Shown piece by piece: positions 51,202 to 59,798 of a DNA stretch of 64,000 bases (position 1 is its first letter; each line of letters opens with the position of its first letter). Origin of the DNA: S015-6 sp964384945. Lineage in GTDB: Bacteria; Desulfobacterota; DSWW01. A program made the translations under genes and the position numbers. The notes under the pieces are model-generated. The model made no database searches. It was not told the DNA's origin and saw only the letters and a list, made by a program, of their open reading frames with translations. The stretch lies in NCBI GenBank assembly GCA_964384945.1, contig CAYLMK010000007.1, positions 62,001 through 126,000 on the forward strand, written 5' to 3'.

Positions 51202-51981
51202 TCAGATCCTCATCGCGGCCAGGAGCCGTTCCGCGGTGTCAAAGCCGTCGCGGAAGACCTGTTCCATGTGCAAGGTGAAGGAGCCCGCACTCAGCGCAAA
51301 CATGAGCAGGCCCACGGAAATGGTGATCGGAAAGCCGACCATCAGCATGTTGATCTGGGGCGCGGCCCGCGCGAGCAGGCCGAGCGACAGGTAGACAAGC
51401 AGCAGGGTCAGGCTGGCGGGCCAGGCGAGCCCCAAGGCGAGCCGGAACATGTCCGTCCCGCCCTCGACGACCAGGTCGTAGAAAAGGGCCGCGTGCAGGT
51501 TCGCGGCGAGGGGGGGGATCCATTCGAAGCTCCGGGCGGCGACCTTCACGGCCATCAGGTGCCCGTTGATTTCCAGGAAGACGAACAGGGCCAGGAGATT
51601 CAGCCACTGGGCGATGATCGAATACTGCGCGCTGGTGGCCGGGTCGATCACGTTGGCGATCGCCAGGCCCATCTGGAAGCCCGCGAGCTGGCCCCCGAGG
51701 GTAATGGCGGCCAGGAGCATGCGCATGAAGAATCCGAGAACCGCACCGATGAGAAACTCCTGCGCCGCGCCCACGAGCAGGGTCTGCGGTTTGCTCAGTT
51801 CCGGAAGCGAGGCCGACGGAACGACGAACGAGAAGAGCACGCTCAGCCAGATCGCGGCGGAGATCCGGAACGTCCCGGGGATCTGACCGCTCCACAGGGG
51901 CAGGACCATCACGACCCCGAGTACGCGGATCAGGACGAACAGGAAGACCCATCCGTAGGTTCCGAGGAATTCCAGCATCAC
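51202..51981 (-). CDS. fliR: Flagellar export protein FliR
   Basis: 259 aa, hydrophobic with about 6 membrane helices (WVFLFVLIRVLGVVMVLPLW, then GGQLAGFQMGLAIANVIDP). FliP, FliQ and FliR form the export gate core. It is followed by flhB after 1 bp. Confidence 0.95.
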   Translation of the reverse strand: MMLEFLGTYGWVFLFVLIRVLGVVMVLPLWSGQIPGTFRISAAIWLSVLFSFVVPSASLPELSKPQTLLVGAAQEFLIGAVLGFFMRMLLAAITLGGQLAGFQMGLAIANVIDPATSAQYSIIAQWLNLLALFVFLEINGHLMAVKVAARSFEWIPPLAANLHAALFYDLVVEGGTDMFRLALGLAWPASLTLLLVYLSLGLLARAAPQINMLMVGFPITISVGLLMFALSAGSFTLHMEQVFRDGFDTAERLLAAMRI

Positions 51982-51984
51982 CGA

Positions 51985-52254
51985 TCACCGAATCAGCTGG
52001 GGTATCATTTCGATCAGCCTCTGGGTGAATCCGAGCAGACGGTCCATCATGTAGTCGGAGAAGAAGAACAGGCCCGCCATGAGGGCGAGAATCTTGGGCA
52101 CGAAGGTCAGGGTCATCTCCTGAATCTGCGTGACTGCCTGCAGGATGCTGACGAGCAGGCCGACACAGATCGCGATCGAGAGCAGAGGCGCCGAAACGAA
52201 CAGGATGGTCTTCATCGCCTCCGTCCCCACCTGGCCGACGAATTCGGGTCCCAT
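51985..52254 (-). CDS. fliQ: Flagellar export protein FliQ
   Basis: 89 aa with two membrane helices. VGQVGTEAMKTILFVSAPLL and QIQEMTLTFVPKILALMAGL are canonical. ATG 52254 gives the usual length; longer in-frame starts overlap fliP. Confidence 0.95.
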   Translation of the reverse strand: MGPEFVGQVGTEAMKTILFVSAPLLSIAICVGLLVSILQAVTQIQEMTLTFVPKILALMAGLFFFSDYMMDRLLGFTQRLIEMIPQLIR

Positions 52255-52256
52255 GT

Positions 52257-52979
52257 TCAGAAGCTCTCCACCATGGATCGCACGACCATGTTCCAACCGT
52301 CCGCCAGAACGAACAGCATCAGCTTGAAAGGAAGCGAGATCATGATGGGGGGAAGAAGCATCATGCCCATCGACATCAGGATGCTCGCCACCACCATGTC
52401 GATCACCAGAAACGGAATATAGAGAAGGAACGAAATCTCGAAGGCGGTCTTCAATTCACTCGTGACAAAGGCCGGGATGAGCACGGTGGTCGGGACCTCG
52501 GACGCCTGGGACGGCGGCGGCATTTTCGAAAGCTCCACGAAGAGCCCCAGGTCCGCCTTGCGGGTCTGCTTCAGCATGAAGCCCCGCATCGGGACCAGCG
52601 CCTTTTCCAGGGCCTCTGCTCCCCCCAATTCCTCGTTGAGGTACGGGACCAGGGCCTCGCGGTTCACCTCGGTCCAGACCGGCTGCATGATGAAGAAGGT
52701 CAGGAACAGGGCGAGCCCGACCATGATCTGGGTCGGGGGCGCCTGTTGCGTTCCCAAGGCGTGCCGCAGGAGCGAAAAGACGATGATCAGGCGGGTGAAA
52801 CAGGTCATCGTCAACACCAGGGCCGGCAGGAAGGCCAGCGCCGTCAGCAGCAGCAGGATCTTGATCGAGGTCGCGTAGCCCTCGTCGGCGGCCAGGTCCG
52901 TCCAGGGACCGCCCGCTGCCCAGGCATCGGCCGCCCAAAGGCCGGTGAGGAGAAGGGTGAGGAATACGATGCGCTTCAT
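52257..52979 (-). CDS. fliP: Flagellar export protein FliP
   Basis: 240 aa. A signal peptide (FLTLLLTGLWAADAWAAG) precedes SIKILLLLTALAFLPALVL and TCFTRLIIVFSLLRHALGTQ, then FVTSELKTAFEISFLLYIPF and DMVVASILMSMGMMLLPPIM, all canonical. ATG 52979 overlaps the fliO stop by 4 bp. FliP forms the pentameric export gate. Confidence 0.97.
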   Translation of the reverse strand: MKRIVFLTLLLTGLWAADAWAAGGPWTDLAADEGYATSIKILLLLTALAFLPALVLTMTCFTRLIIVFSLLRHALGTQQAPPTQIMVGLALFLTFFIMQPVWTEVNREALVPYLNEELGGAEALEKALVPMRGFMLKQTRKADLGLFVELSKMPPPSQASEVPTTVLIPAFVTSELKTAFEISFLLYIPFLVIDMVVASILMSMGMMLLPPIMISLPFKLMLFVLADGWNMVVRSMVESF

Positions 52980-53380
52980 CCGGGCTCGTCCTTGACCGGC
53001 AGGTTGCGCGAGAATCCCCTCGGGGAACTCATCAGGAGGGAAATGCCGTGCGGGGTGACGCCGAGGACCACCCTCTCGCCCAGAATCTCCACGATCGCGA
53101 TCCGTTCCCGTTGCCCGAGCGGTTTGACGGCGACCACGGAAATGGTCGAATCCTTTTGCGGTCCCTTCCTGCGGCTCCACACAAAGAAGCCGTAGCCGGC
53201 CAGCCCGGCGAGGAGGAACAGGGCGAGGGCCGGCGCCCCTCTCGCATAGAATGCCTCCTCCTGGTCGGCCAGAAGGGGAGAGCCCCCGAAAGGGGACCCC
53301 TCGGTCTGTCCGAGGACCGGCGCGCTCCAGCAAAGAAGCATGCACGTCAGCAGCAACGTGACAATCCCGGGTCTCTTCAT
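52976..53380 (-). CDS. fliO: Flagellar biosynthesis protein FliO
   Basis: 134 aa. The N-terminus looks like a signal peptide (GIVTLLLTCMLLCWSAPVLG) followed by one membrane helix (ALALFLLAGLAGYGFFVWS) and a cytosolic domain (SVVAVKPLGQRERIAIVEIL, then LGVTPHGISLLM) matching FliO. It assists FliP assembly. It sits between fliN and fliP, as usual, overlapping each by 4 bp. Confidence 0.92.
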   Translation of the reverse strand: MKRPGIVTLLLTCMLLCWSAPVLGQTEGSPFGGSPLLADQEEAFYARGAPALALFLLAGLAGYGFFVWSRRKGPQKDSTISVVAVKPLGQRERIAIVEILGERVVLGVTPHGISLLMSSPRGFSRNLPVKDEPG

Positions 53381-53769
53381 GCCAGCGTCTCGACCCGCTC
53401 CGCGGGACTGATCACGTCGGTCAGACGGATTCCGAATCTTTCGTTCACGACCACGACCTCCCCTTTCCCGATGATTCGCCCCTGCACGAGGACTTCCAGC
53501 GGCTCTCCGGCCAGCTTGTCGAGTTCAAGGACGGATCCCTGCCCCAACTGCAGGATTTCCCCGATGGTCAGCCGGGTTCTTCCCAACTCGATGGACATGG
53601 TGACCGGAATGTCCAGGATCAGTTCCATGTTCACCGTTGCACCCGTTTCCTGCCGGACCGTCCGTTCCGGGGACGCCGCGGCTCTAGGGGCCCGTCTCGA
53701 AGACCCCCCGGTCGAGCCCGGACTCGCCGGGGCCTGCGCCCTGTCTGTTCCTTCCTGGTTTTGTTCCAA
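53377..53769 (-). CDS. fliN: Flagellar motor switch protein FliN
   Basis: 130 aa. The C-terminal SpoA domain (LDIPVTMSIELGRTRLTIGE, LDKLAGEPLEVLVQGRIIGK, ERFGIRLTDV) is canonical. The N-terminal 45 residues are Ala/Arg-rich. The TTG start at 53769 has AAGGAG 7 nt upstream and lies inside fliM, giving an 86-bp overlap. It forms the C-ring with FliM and FliG. Confidence 0.94.
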   Translation of the reverse strand: MEQNQEGTDRAQAPASPGSTGGSSRRAPRAAASPERTVRQETGATVNMELILDIPVTMSIELGRTRLTIGEILQLGQGSVLELDKLAGEPLEVLVQGRIIGKGEVVVVNERFGIRLTDVISPAERVETLA

Positions 53770-54760
53770 GGGGCTTCTCCTTGTACCCGTTCTTGTCGAG
53801 GGAAATCACTTCGACGGCATAGTTGCCGTTTCTCCGGCCCACCAGACACCTTCCCTTGGGCACGTCCTCGACCTTGAGAACCATGCTGTCCTTCGGTCCG
53901 CAATCCAGGTTCAGGACGTCCCCTTTGCTCAGGAGCAGCAGTTGGCGCAGGGAGATCCGGCTGGTGCCCAGCTCGACGCTCACGTCCGCCTCGGCTCCGA
54001 GCACGTGTTCCGTGATCCTGCGCTTCCAGGCGTCATCCGCTTCGACGAACTCGGAAGGAAACGGCCCGGTGAGCCGCTCCTTGATCGGCTCGACGGTGTT
54101 GTAGGGGATACATGTCCCCAGGAAGGCCCGGTCCCACTCCGTCTCGACCAGAAACACGCTGGCCAGGACCACGTCCGTCGGAGGCACGATGTGCGCGAAC
54201 GGCAGGTTCGGTTCGGATCGAACCGGGCGGCACGTGATCGTTTCCAGGAAGGACCAGGCCTTCTCCATGTCCGACAGAGACAGCTCGAGAAGGCGCTGAA
54301 TGACGCGCTGTTCGAGCACGCTGAACTCCCTGCCCTCGGTCTTCATACGGAACCTTCCTCGACCTCCGAACAGCATGTCCACGATGAGATAGACCAGCTT
54401 CGCATCGAGAAAGTAGAGACAGGAGCCGCGCCAGGGCTCCATCCGGAAGATGTGCAGGGAGGATGGAGCGGGCAGCTTCTTGAGAAAATCTCCGTACTCG
54501 ATCAGTTCGAAGCTCTCCACGTTCAAACGGAGCGCCTTGCCGGTGAAACGCTGCAGAGAGGCGGTCGCCTCCCGCGCGAACCGATCGTTGACGATCTGCA
54601 TGGTCGGCATCCGGTCCCGAATGATCCGGTCCCGGCGGCTGAAATCGTAGGCCGGGTGCGCCGCGACAGGTTCCTCGGCCTGCCGTTCGGTCTCGACCTC
54701 CCCATCGGAGATGCCCTTCAGCAGGGAGTCGACTTCTTCCTGTGTGAGGAGCTTTCGCAT
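53684..54760 (-). CDS. fliM: Flagellar motor switch protein FliM
   Basis: 358 aa. LTQEEVDSLLKGI at the N-terminus is the CheY-P binding motif. The middle domain has VNDRFAREATASLQRFTGKA and VDMLFGGRGR, and a SpoA domain ends the fold (about residue 330). The last 25-30 residues are extra, and their coding sequence overlaps fliN. It responds to CheY-P, although no cheY is in the window. Confidence 0.96.
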   Translation of the reverse strand: MRKLLTQEEVDSLLKGISDGEVETERQAEEPVAAHPAYDFSRRDRIIRDRMPTMQIVNDRFAREATASLQRFTGKALRLNVESFELIEYGDFLKKLPAPSSLHIFRMEPWRGSCLYFLDAKLVYLIVDMLFGGRGRFRMKTEGREFSVLEQRVIQRLLELSLSDMEKAWSFLETITCRPVRSEPNLPFAHIVPPTDVVLASVFLVETEWDRAFLGTCIPYNTVEPIKERLTGPFPSEFVEADDAWKRRITEHVLGAEADVSVELGTSRISLRQLLLLSKGDVLNLDCGPKDSMVLKVEDVPKGRCLVGRRNGNYAVEVISLDKNGYKEKPLGTKPGRNRQGAGPGESGLDRGVFETGP

Positions 54761-54763
54761 GAT

Positions 54764-55249
54764 CTACTGCACCACGAAATCGGTGAAATACACCGCTTCG
54801 GCCTTCCCGGCCCCGAGAATCCTGTCCAGCCTGTACAGGATCTCTTCCCGGAGCCTGGCCTTGCCCTCCATGGTCGAGATCTCGTCGAACCGCTTGCTCG
54901 AGAAGAGCACGACCAGGCTGTCGCGGATCTTGGGGATCTCTCTGTCCATGGACAGCGGGTCGACGTCCTTGAGCTCCAGCTGGATCTGAAGCTTCATGTA
55001 GCGGATGCCCTGGTCATCCACCAGGTTCACGATGAAAGGGTCGAGGGGAAACATCTGGGTTTGCGGTTTCGCCGGGGCGGCCGGTGCCGTCTCGGCCTGA
55101 ACCTCCGGATCCTGCTTGACCACGAGGTTGTAGGTCACGAATCCGCCGGCCCCGAAGACGAGCAGGAGACCGCTCAACAGGACGATCAAGAGGGTTTTCT
55201 TCTTCTTCGGTTCCGGGGCGGGCGCCGTCTGCTCTTCCGGAGCGTTCAT
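54764..55249 (-). CDS. fliL: Flagellar basal body-associated protein FliL
   Basis: 161 aa with one membrane helix (LLIVLLSGLLLVFGAGGFVT) after a KKKK stretch and a periplasmic domain (PLDPFIVNLVDDQGIRYMKL, then IPKIRDSLVVLFSSKRFDEI). FliL surrounds the stators. It is the first gene after the sigma-54 promoter at 55288-55303 and begins the fliL-flhX operon. Confidence 0.95.
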   Translation of the reverse strand: MNAPEEQTAPAPEPKKKKTLLIVLLSGLLLVFGAGGFVTYNLVVKQDPEVQAETAPAAPAKPQTQMFPLDPFIVNLVDDQGIRYMKLQIQLELKDVDPLSMDREIPKIRDSLVVLFSSKRFDEISTMEGKARLREEILYRLDRILGAGKAEAVYFTDFVVQ

Positions 55250-55287
55250 CGAGGCCTCCTGTGCCGAATAGGGTTGCCAGGCAATGA

Positions 55288-55303
55288 AGCAACCCCTGTG
55301 CCA
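55288..55303 (-). promoter_or_regulatory. Sigma-54 promoter for the fliL operon
   Basis: Minus strand: TGGCACAGGGGTTGCT, one base off TGGCACGNNNNTTGCW. Expected start is near 55276, about 27 nt before the fliL ATG. Confidence 0.8.
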
Positions 55304-55411
55304 AGGAGAGGCTCGTGGAAGGTCAGGTAACCAGTTGCTTTTTCAGTGAAAAACGTACGCAGGCGGGACGGGCGCAGTCAAGGTTCGCGGGAAGCGTTGT
55401 CAGAAGATTGA

Positions 55412-55443
55412 CGCGCCGGGGGGCCGCCGAGCCCCCCGGCGCG
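55412..55443 (-). terminator. GC-rich hairpin after flgE
   Basis: CGCGCCGGGGGGC pairs perfectly (13 bp) with GCCCCCCGGCGCG around a 6-nt loop, starting 6 bp after the flgE stop. It separates flgE from the fliL promoter. No good U-tract. Confidence 0.7.
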
Positions 55444-55449
55444 GCCGGA

Positions 55450-56745
55450 CTACCGTTTCAGATTGACCAGCTCGTTGAGCACCTCGTCGGTCGTGGTGAT
55501 CACCTTGGAGTTGGCCTGGAATCCCCTCTGGGCCGTGATCATGCGGACGAACTCGCCGGCCAGGTCCACATTCGAAAGCTCCAGGGTGTTGGACCGGACA
55601 AGACCCAGGCCCTCGTTGCCGGCCACGCCGATGACGCCGGATCCGGAATAGGGCGACTCGATATAGAGCATCCTGCCCACGGCCCGGAGGCCCTCGGCGC
55701 TCGGGAAATTGGCCAGCGCAACCTGCCCCAGGGCCCTCATCTTGCCGTTCGTGAACGAGCCGGTCAGCACGCCGTTCTCGGAGATCGAGACGCCCTGGAG
55801 GCTCCCGGACTCGAACCCGTCCTGGCTCAGACTGTACACGCCCGAGGGCGCGCCGAACTGCGTGACGCCGTCCACGCCGCTGCCGAACTCGGCAAGGCTC
55901 GTACCGAAGTTGAACGAGATAGACTGATTCTGGCTCGGACCGCCCGCGAAGTCGAACCCGCCCGTCGGATAGCTGATCGCGCTCTCGCTGGCCAGCTCTC
56001 CGTCCGGGTTGAACAGGAGCGTGCCGCTCGCGGCGACGTGCTTTACCCCGCTTTCCGCATCCTCTGCCTGCACCACGGCGAACCATTGCCATTCGTTCCC
56101 GGTGCCGGCGATTTCCTGGTTCTTGCGGAAACAGATCGTGACCGGATGGTCGTTGCCCAGGGAATCGTAGACCGTGATCGTGGTGGCGAAATTGCTCGTG
56201 CCGTCCGTATCGTTCACGTCGAAGGCGCCGAGGATGGGAGCATTGGAGTAAAGGTTGGCCTGGACGCTCGCCGTTTCGGTGGACTCGGGCGGATAACTGG
56301 TGGAGGTGACCCGCAGGTGGCCCACCGTATTCAGGATGTTTCCCCGGTCGTCGACCTGGTAGCCCTGGAGGTAGAGCCCGTTCTGGTCCACGATATTGCC
56401 TTCCTTGTCGAGCTTGTACTGGCCGGACCGGGTATAGAAGCTCGAGTTGTCCTCGTTCTTCAGGATGAAGAACCCGCTCCCGTCGATGGCGAGATCCAGG
56501 GGATTCTCGGTCGACTCGAAGGCGCCCTGCGTGAAGCTCGGCATCACGGCGCCCAGGTTCACGCCGAGCCCGACCTGGCTGCTTCCGGACACGCCGGTCA
56601 GGCTCTGGTTGATGATGTCGGAAAAGTAGGTCCGGCTTCCCTTGAAGCCGTACGTGTTCATGTTTGCGATGTTGTTGCCCACAACGCTGAGCTGGCCCAT
56701 GTGCGTGTTGATGCCGCTCACGCCCGTGTAGAGTGAAGTCAGCAT
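55450..56745 (-). CDS. flgE: Flagellar hook protein FlgE
   Basis: 431 aa. It starts MLTSLYTGVSGINTHMGQLS, contains NIANMNTYGFKGSRTYFSDI, and ends LSNVDLAGEFVRMITAQRGF. Residues about 100-350 form the outer hook domains. It makes the universal joint. It follows flgD by 45 bp; no promoter is visible between them. Confidence 0.96.
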   Translation of the reverse strand: MLTSLYTGVSGINTHMGQLSVVGNNIANMNTYGFKGSRTYFSDIINQSLTGVSGSSQVGLGVNLGAVMPSFTQGAFESTENPLDLAIDGSGFFILKNEDNSSFYTRSGQYKLDKEGNIVDQNGLYLQGYQVDDRGNILNTVGHLRVTSTSYPPESTETASVQANLYSNAPILGAFDVNDTDGTSNFATTITVYDSLGNDHPVTICFRKNQEIAGTGNEWQWFAVVQAEDAESGVKHVAASGTLLFNPDGELASESAISYPTGGFDFAGGPSQNQSISFNFGTSLAEFGSGVDGVTQFGAPSGVYSLSQDGFESGSLQGVSISENGVLTGSFTNGKMRALGQVALANFPSAEGLRAVGRMLYIESPYSGSGVIGVAGNEGLGLVRSNTLELSNVDLAGEFVRMITAQRGFQANSKVITTTDEVLNELVNLKR

Positions 56746-56790
56746 TTCGTTACGCCTCCTTTCTTGCTTGGCTTTTCGTGGAGACCCGGA

Positions 56791-57444
56791 TCACTCGTTC
56801 GCAATGCTCTGGATGTCCGCCAGCGCGATGCGCCGATCCCCCACGTAGAGGTAGGGGAGCCCGTCGACGAAATCGACGCGATCCACCGTTCCCCGCTGCA
56901 CGAGCTCGACCGGAACGCTTGACCCCTCCGCGTCCCGGGCGGTCACTTCAAACCGGTAGTCACCGGCACCCACCAGGTTTCCGTTCTGGTCCGCTCCGTT
57001 CCAGACGACCTTCTGCCTTCCGGCCTCCACGTCCGTGAGCGTCCAGGTTCGGACTGCGTTCCCGATTTGGTCGTAGAGGTTGACGGTCACCTTGCTCGCC
57101 TCTTTGCCCAGATGGAAGCTGATCTCCGAGACGCCATCGAGCTCATGGTGCAGGAGGTCTCCGGAGAATTCGATGTCCTTTCCGAGCAGGGAGGCGGCCG
57201 AGAAGTTGTTGACCGAGGCAAGGTAGTTCTGGACTTCCTCGATTCCCGAGGCCACCTTCTGCACCTCTTCCAGCTCGCTGAACTGGGCCAGCTGCGTGAC
57301 GAAGGCCGCGCTGTCCATGGGCTCCAGAGGATTCTGGTTCGTCAACTGCGTGACCAGAAGGTTGAGAAAGTCGGCCTGGCCGAGCTCGGTCGGCTTCTTC
57401 ACCGTGCCGCCGGCGCCGGACAGGGAACTGATTTCAGCAATCAT
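56791..57444 (-). CDS. flgD: Flagellar hook capping protein FlgD
   Basis: 217 aa. GQADFLNLLVTQLTNQNPLE is the diagnostic export/cap motif, followed by FVTQLAQFSELEEVQKVASG and a fibronectin-like domain with VVWNGADQNGNLVGAGDYRF. ATG 57444 was chosen with GGGAGG upstream and the canonical N-terminus. It caps the growing hook. Confidence 0.95.
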   Translation of the reverse strand: MIAEISSLSGAGGTVKKPTELGQADFLNLLVTQLTNQNPLEPMDSAAFVTQLAQFSELEEVQKVASGIEEVQNYLASVNNFSAASLLGKDIEFSGDLLHHELDGVSEISFHLGKEASKVTVNLYDQIGNAVRTWTLTDVEAGRQKVVWNGADQNGNLVGAGDYRFEVTARDAEGSSVPVELVQRGTVDRVDFVDGLPYLYVGDRRIALADIQSIANE

Positions 57445-57519
57445 GGGATTCCGCCTCCCCTGCCTGGTTTGGGATTGCAATCCGCTGGATGCCCTCTGCG
57501 CCGATGACGGGCGATGCTC

Positions 57520-58887
57520 CTATGCATAGAGATCCACCCCGCCTCGGGCCCGGGCCGTCACGTTCGCCTGAACCCGCTCGATGAAGGTCCCCGGGTTCGC
57601 GTCCTGCCCCCGGCCCTGGACCTCCGGAACGGCACCCTTGTGCAGCCCCCGACCGAGGAATCCCTGGGAACCCTGATCCACCGAGACCTCAAAGCCTTCC
57701 AGCTCGACCCCCAGCTCGTTCAGCCGGGCCTGCAGGACATCCTGGTTCGCATGGAAGACCTCCTGGATCCGCGCCGACTGCACGACCGCCTCGGCCGCAA
57801 GCCTGCCGCCCTCCATGCGCAGGTGCCACTGCATCGCTCCGAGCCCCTGGTCCTGGATCTTCAGGTAAGCCGTCTTCCCGGACGCGTCGAAGGCCCCCTT
57901 GAATTCGGCCGGGGTATGCGCCGGGTCTCCCGGCTTGGCCTCGGTCGACGGCGGCCAGGAACCGGCCTGAACGCGCAAAGGCGGCTCCGCATGCCGGCCC
58001 GCATCGTCGGGGCCCGAGGCCTTTCCCGCACCCTGTGCCATCACCGTTTCCGGTGCGGCCGCGTCGACCTTCCGGGCGTCGGCCGCGGCCGGCTCGAGGG
58101 CCGGCTGCGGACCTTTTCTCGTGGAGGTCGGCAGGGTTCCGGGATCGGTGGGGTCCGGGGGATTCTCACGGCTTTGCGCGCCCCTTTCTTCCGGGGACAT
58201 TCCCGGGCCTCTCGGCAGGTCCGACGGCTCGAGATCGGCGGGGATCGGTCCCGTTGCGCTCTCACGAGCAGCCGGGCCCGGATCGCCCGCCCGGCCCGTC
58301 GTGCCGCCCGAGGATTCGGCGCGGATCGAATCGGCCGTCAACGCCGGAGTCGTCGGCTTGTTGTCGGTGGAGGCCGCAGAGGCGGGGTCTTCGGCAGAAA
58401 GGGCGGGCCCCTGGATTCCGTTCGGGACCTGAGGCTGCGGGGTGTGGGTACCGGCCGACGCAGAGGCCGTCCCCGGAAGGGCTCCGGTATCCGGGCTCGC
58501 CTGAAGGGCAGACGGGAGCCCGGCGGGGACGGTCCCCGGGGCCGAGGCCCCTTGCGTCTCGGACAGGGGCTGCAGCAAGGCCTCGGACCACAAGACAGGC
58601 ATGGCGGGCCGGCTCGGTCCGGCAGCCGCTTGCTCCTGGCGAGCGGCTTCGGTGCCCTCCCGGACCGGGGCGCTTTCTTGGCCTTCGCGCACACCGGGGC
58701 TGTCCGCGGGGCGCCGGTCCTCGGCGGCAGTGCCTCGGGCGACCTCGTCGAACGAGGAGGTGGGAGAGCTGCGCTCTCCTCGTCTCGCCTCCCCGGACCC
58801 AGGGCCCGCATCGCAACCCCGGCCGCGGCCGCTCGGCGAGGCGGGAGACGGGAAGCCCGGGACCAAATCGCAAACGTTCAACTTCAT
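57520..58887 (-). CDS. fliK: Flagellar hook-length control protein FliK
   Basis: 455 aa. The first 330 residues are Pro/Ala/Ser-rich and disordered, as in the FliK ruler. The C-terminal domain (QWHLRMEGGRLAAEAVVQSA, then NQDVLQARLNELGVELEGFE) is the Flg_hook switch domain that acts on FlhB. It precedes flgD by 75 bp and heads a unit behind a sigma-54-like promoter (58959-58974). Confidence 0.9.
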   Translation of the reverse strand: MKLNVCDLVPGFPSPASPSGRGRGCDAGPGSGEARRGERSSPTSSFDEVARGTAAEDRRPADSPGVREGQESAPVREGTEAARQEQAAAGPSRPAMPVLWSEALLQPLSETQGASAPGTVPAGLPSALQASPDTGALPGTASASAGTHTPQPQVPNGIQGPALSAEDPASAASTDNKPTTPALTADSIRAESSGGTTGRAGDPGPAARESATGPIPADLEPSDLPRGPGMSPEERGAQSRENPPDPTDPGTLPTSTRKGPQPALEPAAADARKVDAAAPETVMAQGAGKASGPDDAGRHAEPPLRVQAGSWPPSTEAKPGDPAHTPAEFKGAFDASGKTAYLKIQDQGLGAMQWHLRMEGGRLAAEAVVQSARIQEVFHANQDVLQARLNELGVELEGFEVSVDQGSQGFLGRGLHKGAVPEVQGRGQDANPGTFIERVQANVTARARGGVDLYA

Positions 58888-58958
58888 GCCTTTCGCTCGT
58901 CCTCTCTGAGCGGTTCCTCGGGGGAGCGGGTCTTGAACCTTTTCCGGTAAAGGTCCTT

Positions 58959-58974
58959 CTCAAGATCCGTGCCA
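58959..58974 (-). promoter_or_regulatory. Putative sigma-54 promoter for fliK-flgD-flgE
   Basis: Minus strand: TGGCACGGATCTTGAG. The -24 half is perfect, but the -12 half is TTGAG for TTGCW. Expected start is near 58947, about 60 nt before fliK. Confidence 0.5.
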
Positions 58975-59080
58975 GCCGTCTCGCGAAGGCAAGGCATTGA
59001 ATTTCTATCTTTTTCTCCCGAGGGCTCCTTCGAGGTAACAGGGAATCTTTTGCCCGCTGGGAAGGAATGGCCATGGTAAG

Positions 59081-59113
59081 AGCTATTAGCTGTTAGCCGT
59101 TAGCCGTTAGCTC
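59081..59113. repeat. Heptamer tandem repeat (GTTAGCC type)
   Basis: Three consecutive heptamers (GTTAGCC, GTTAGCC, GTTAGCT), preceded by AGCTATTAGCT. Typical short noncoding tandem repeat; length may vary between strains. Confidence 0.8.
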
Positions 59114-59145
59114 CTCCCCGCACCACCCCCTGTGTGTCTGACGGA

Positions 59146-59167
59146 CACGGGCACGGGCACGGGCACG
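59146..59167. repeat. Hexamer tandem repeat (CACGGG)
   Basis: CACGGG is repeated three times plus a partial CACG, directly upstream of the end of the motE-like gene. Confidence 0.8.
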
Positions 59168-59201
59168 AAGTCGGCGGGGCGTATGTCCGGTGGGGTGGGG
59201 C

Positions 59202-59798
59202 CTACTTTGCGGGGTTGGCCGTCAGCTCGGCGATTCTTCTTGTGATTCGGGCGGCCTTGTCGGGGCTGATGACACCGAGGATCTGACCGGCCTTGCGGCC
59301 GTTCATGCTCATGATCACCTCGGAGGCGGCGCCGTCCTCCATGGACTCGAGCCGGACGGCTGCGTCTTCCGGTTCCATCGCCTCATAGATCTTGACGATC
59401 TTGGTCTGCGTTTCCTGTTCCCGTTGCGCGATCTCCTGGTACATCTTCTCCACCTCGTTGCGCATGCGGGCCAGGCTTTCTGTCTTCTCTGCGATCTCGT
59501 TTCCCAGGATCCGGAGCTTCCTTTCCCGTTCGTCCAGGCCCTCGGCCTTTTGCACGAGGATCTCGTTTTCCCGGCGGATCTTCGAGATCAGTTCGCCCAT
59601 CGAGTCCCGGCAGCAGTCCGCGGAGTCCTTGTCACTGCCGAACGTGCGCGCGGCTTCCTCCCTTGTCATTTCCGCCAGGCAGGTTGCGCCCCTCTCCCGG
59701 GTCACGAGAGAGAACATCACTGCGCCCTTGAGGATCAACAGGGTGAACAACAACGCCAGAAAGATCCTAAGCCGTCTGCTTTCTCTGGGCGAATTCAT
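59202..59798 (-). CDS. MotE-like flagellar protein with MgtE N-terminal-type domain
   Basis: 198 aa. An N-terminal membrane helix (IFLALLFTLLILKGAVMFSL) anchors a periplasmic coiled coil (about residues 70-130). A C-terminal MgtE_N-like domain (YEAMEPEDAAVRLESMEDGA, then ISPDKAARITRRI) ends the protein. Such MotE-type proteins follow fliJ in flagellar clusters and assist stator or motor assembly. It overlaps fliJ by 32 bp. Confidence 0.85.
   Translation of the reverse strand: MNSPRESRRLRIFLALLFTLLILKGAVMFSLVTRERGATCLAEMTREEAARTFGSDKDSADCCRDSMGELISKIRRENEILVQKAEGLDERERKLRILGNEIAEKTESLARMRNEVEKMYQEIAQREQETQTKIVKIYEAMEPEDAAVRLESMEDGAASEVIMSMNGRKAGQILGVISPDKAARITRRIAELTANPAK

Larger units (their letters stand above)
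58888..59201. other. Intergenic region with promoter and short tandem repeats
   Basis: 314 bp between the motE-like gene and fliK. It holds a sigma-54-like site (58959-58974), a heptamer repeat (59081-59113) and a hexamer repeat (59146-59167). No gene seen. Confidence 0.6.

Noticed and set aside
53048..55330. Long plus-strand open frame (760 codons)
   Set aside because: It is antisense to the fliO, fliN, fliM and fliL genes; a shadow frame.
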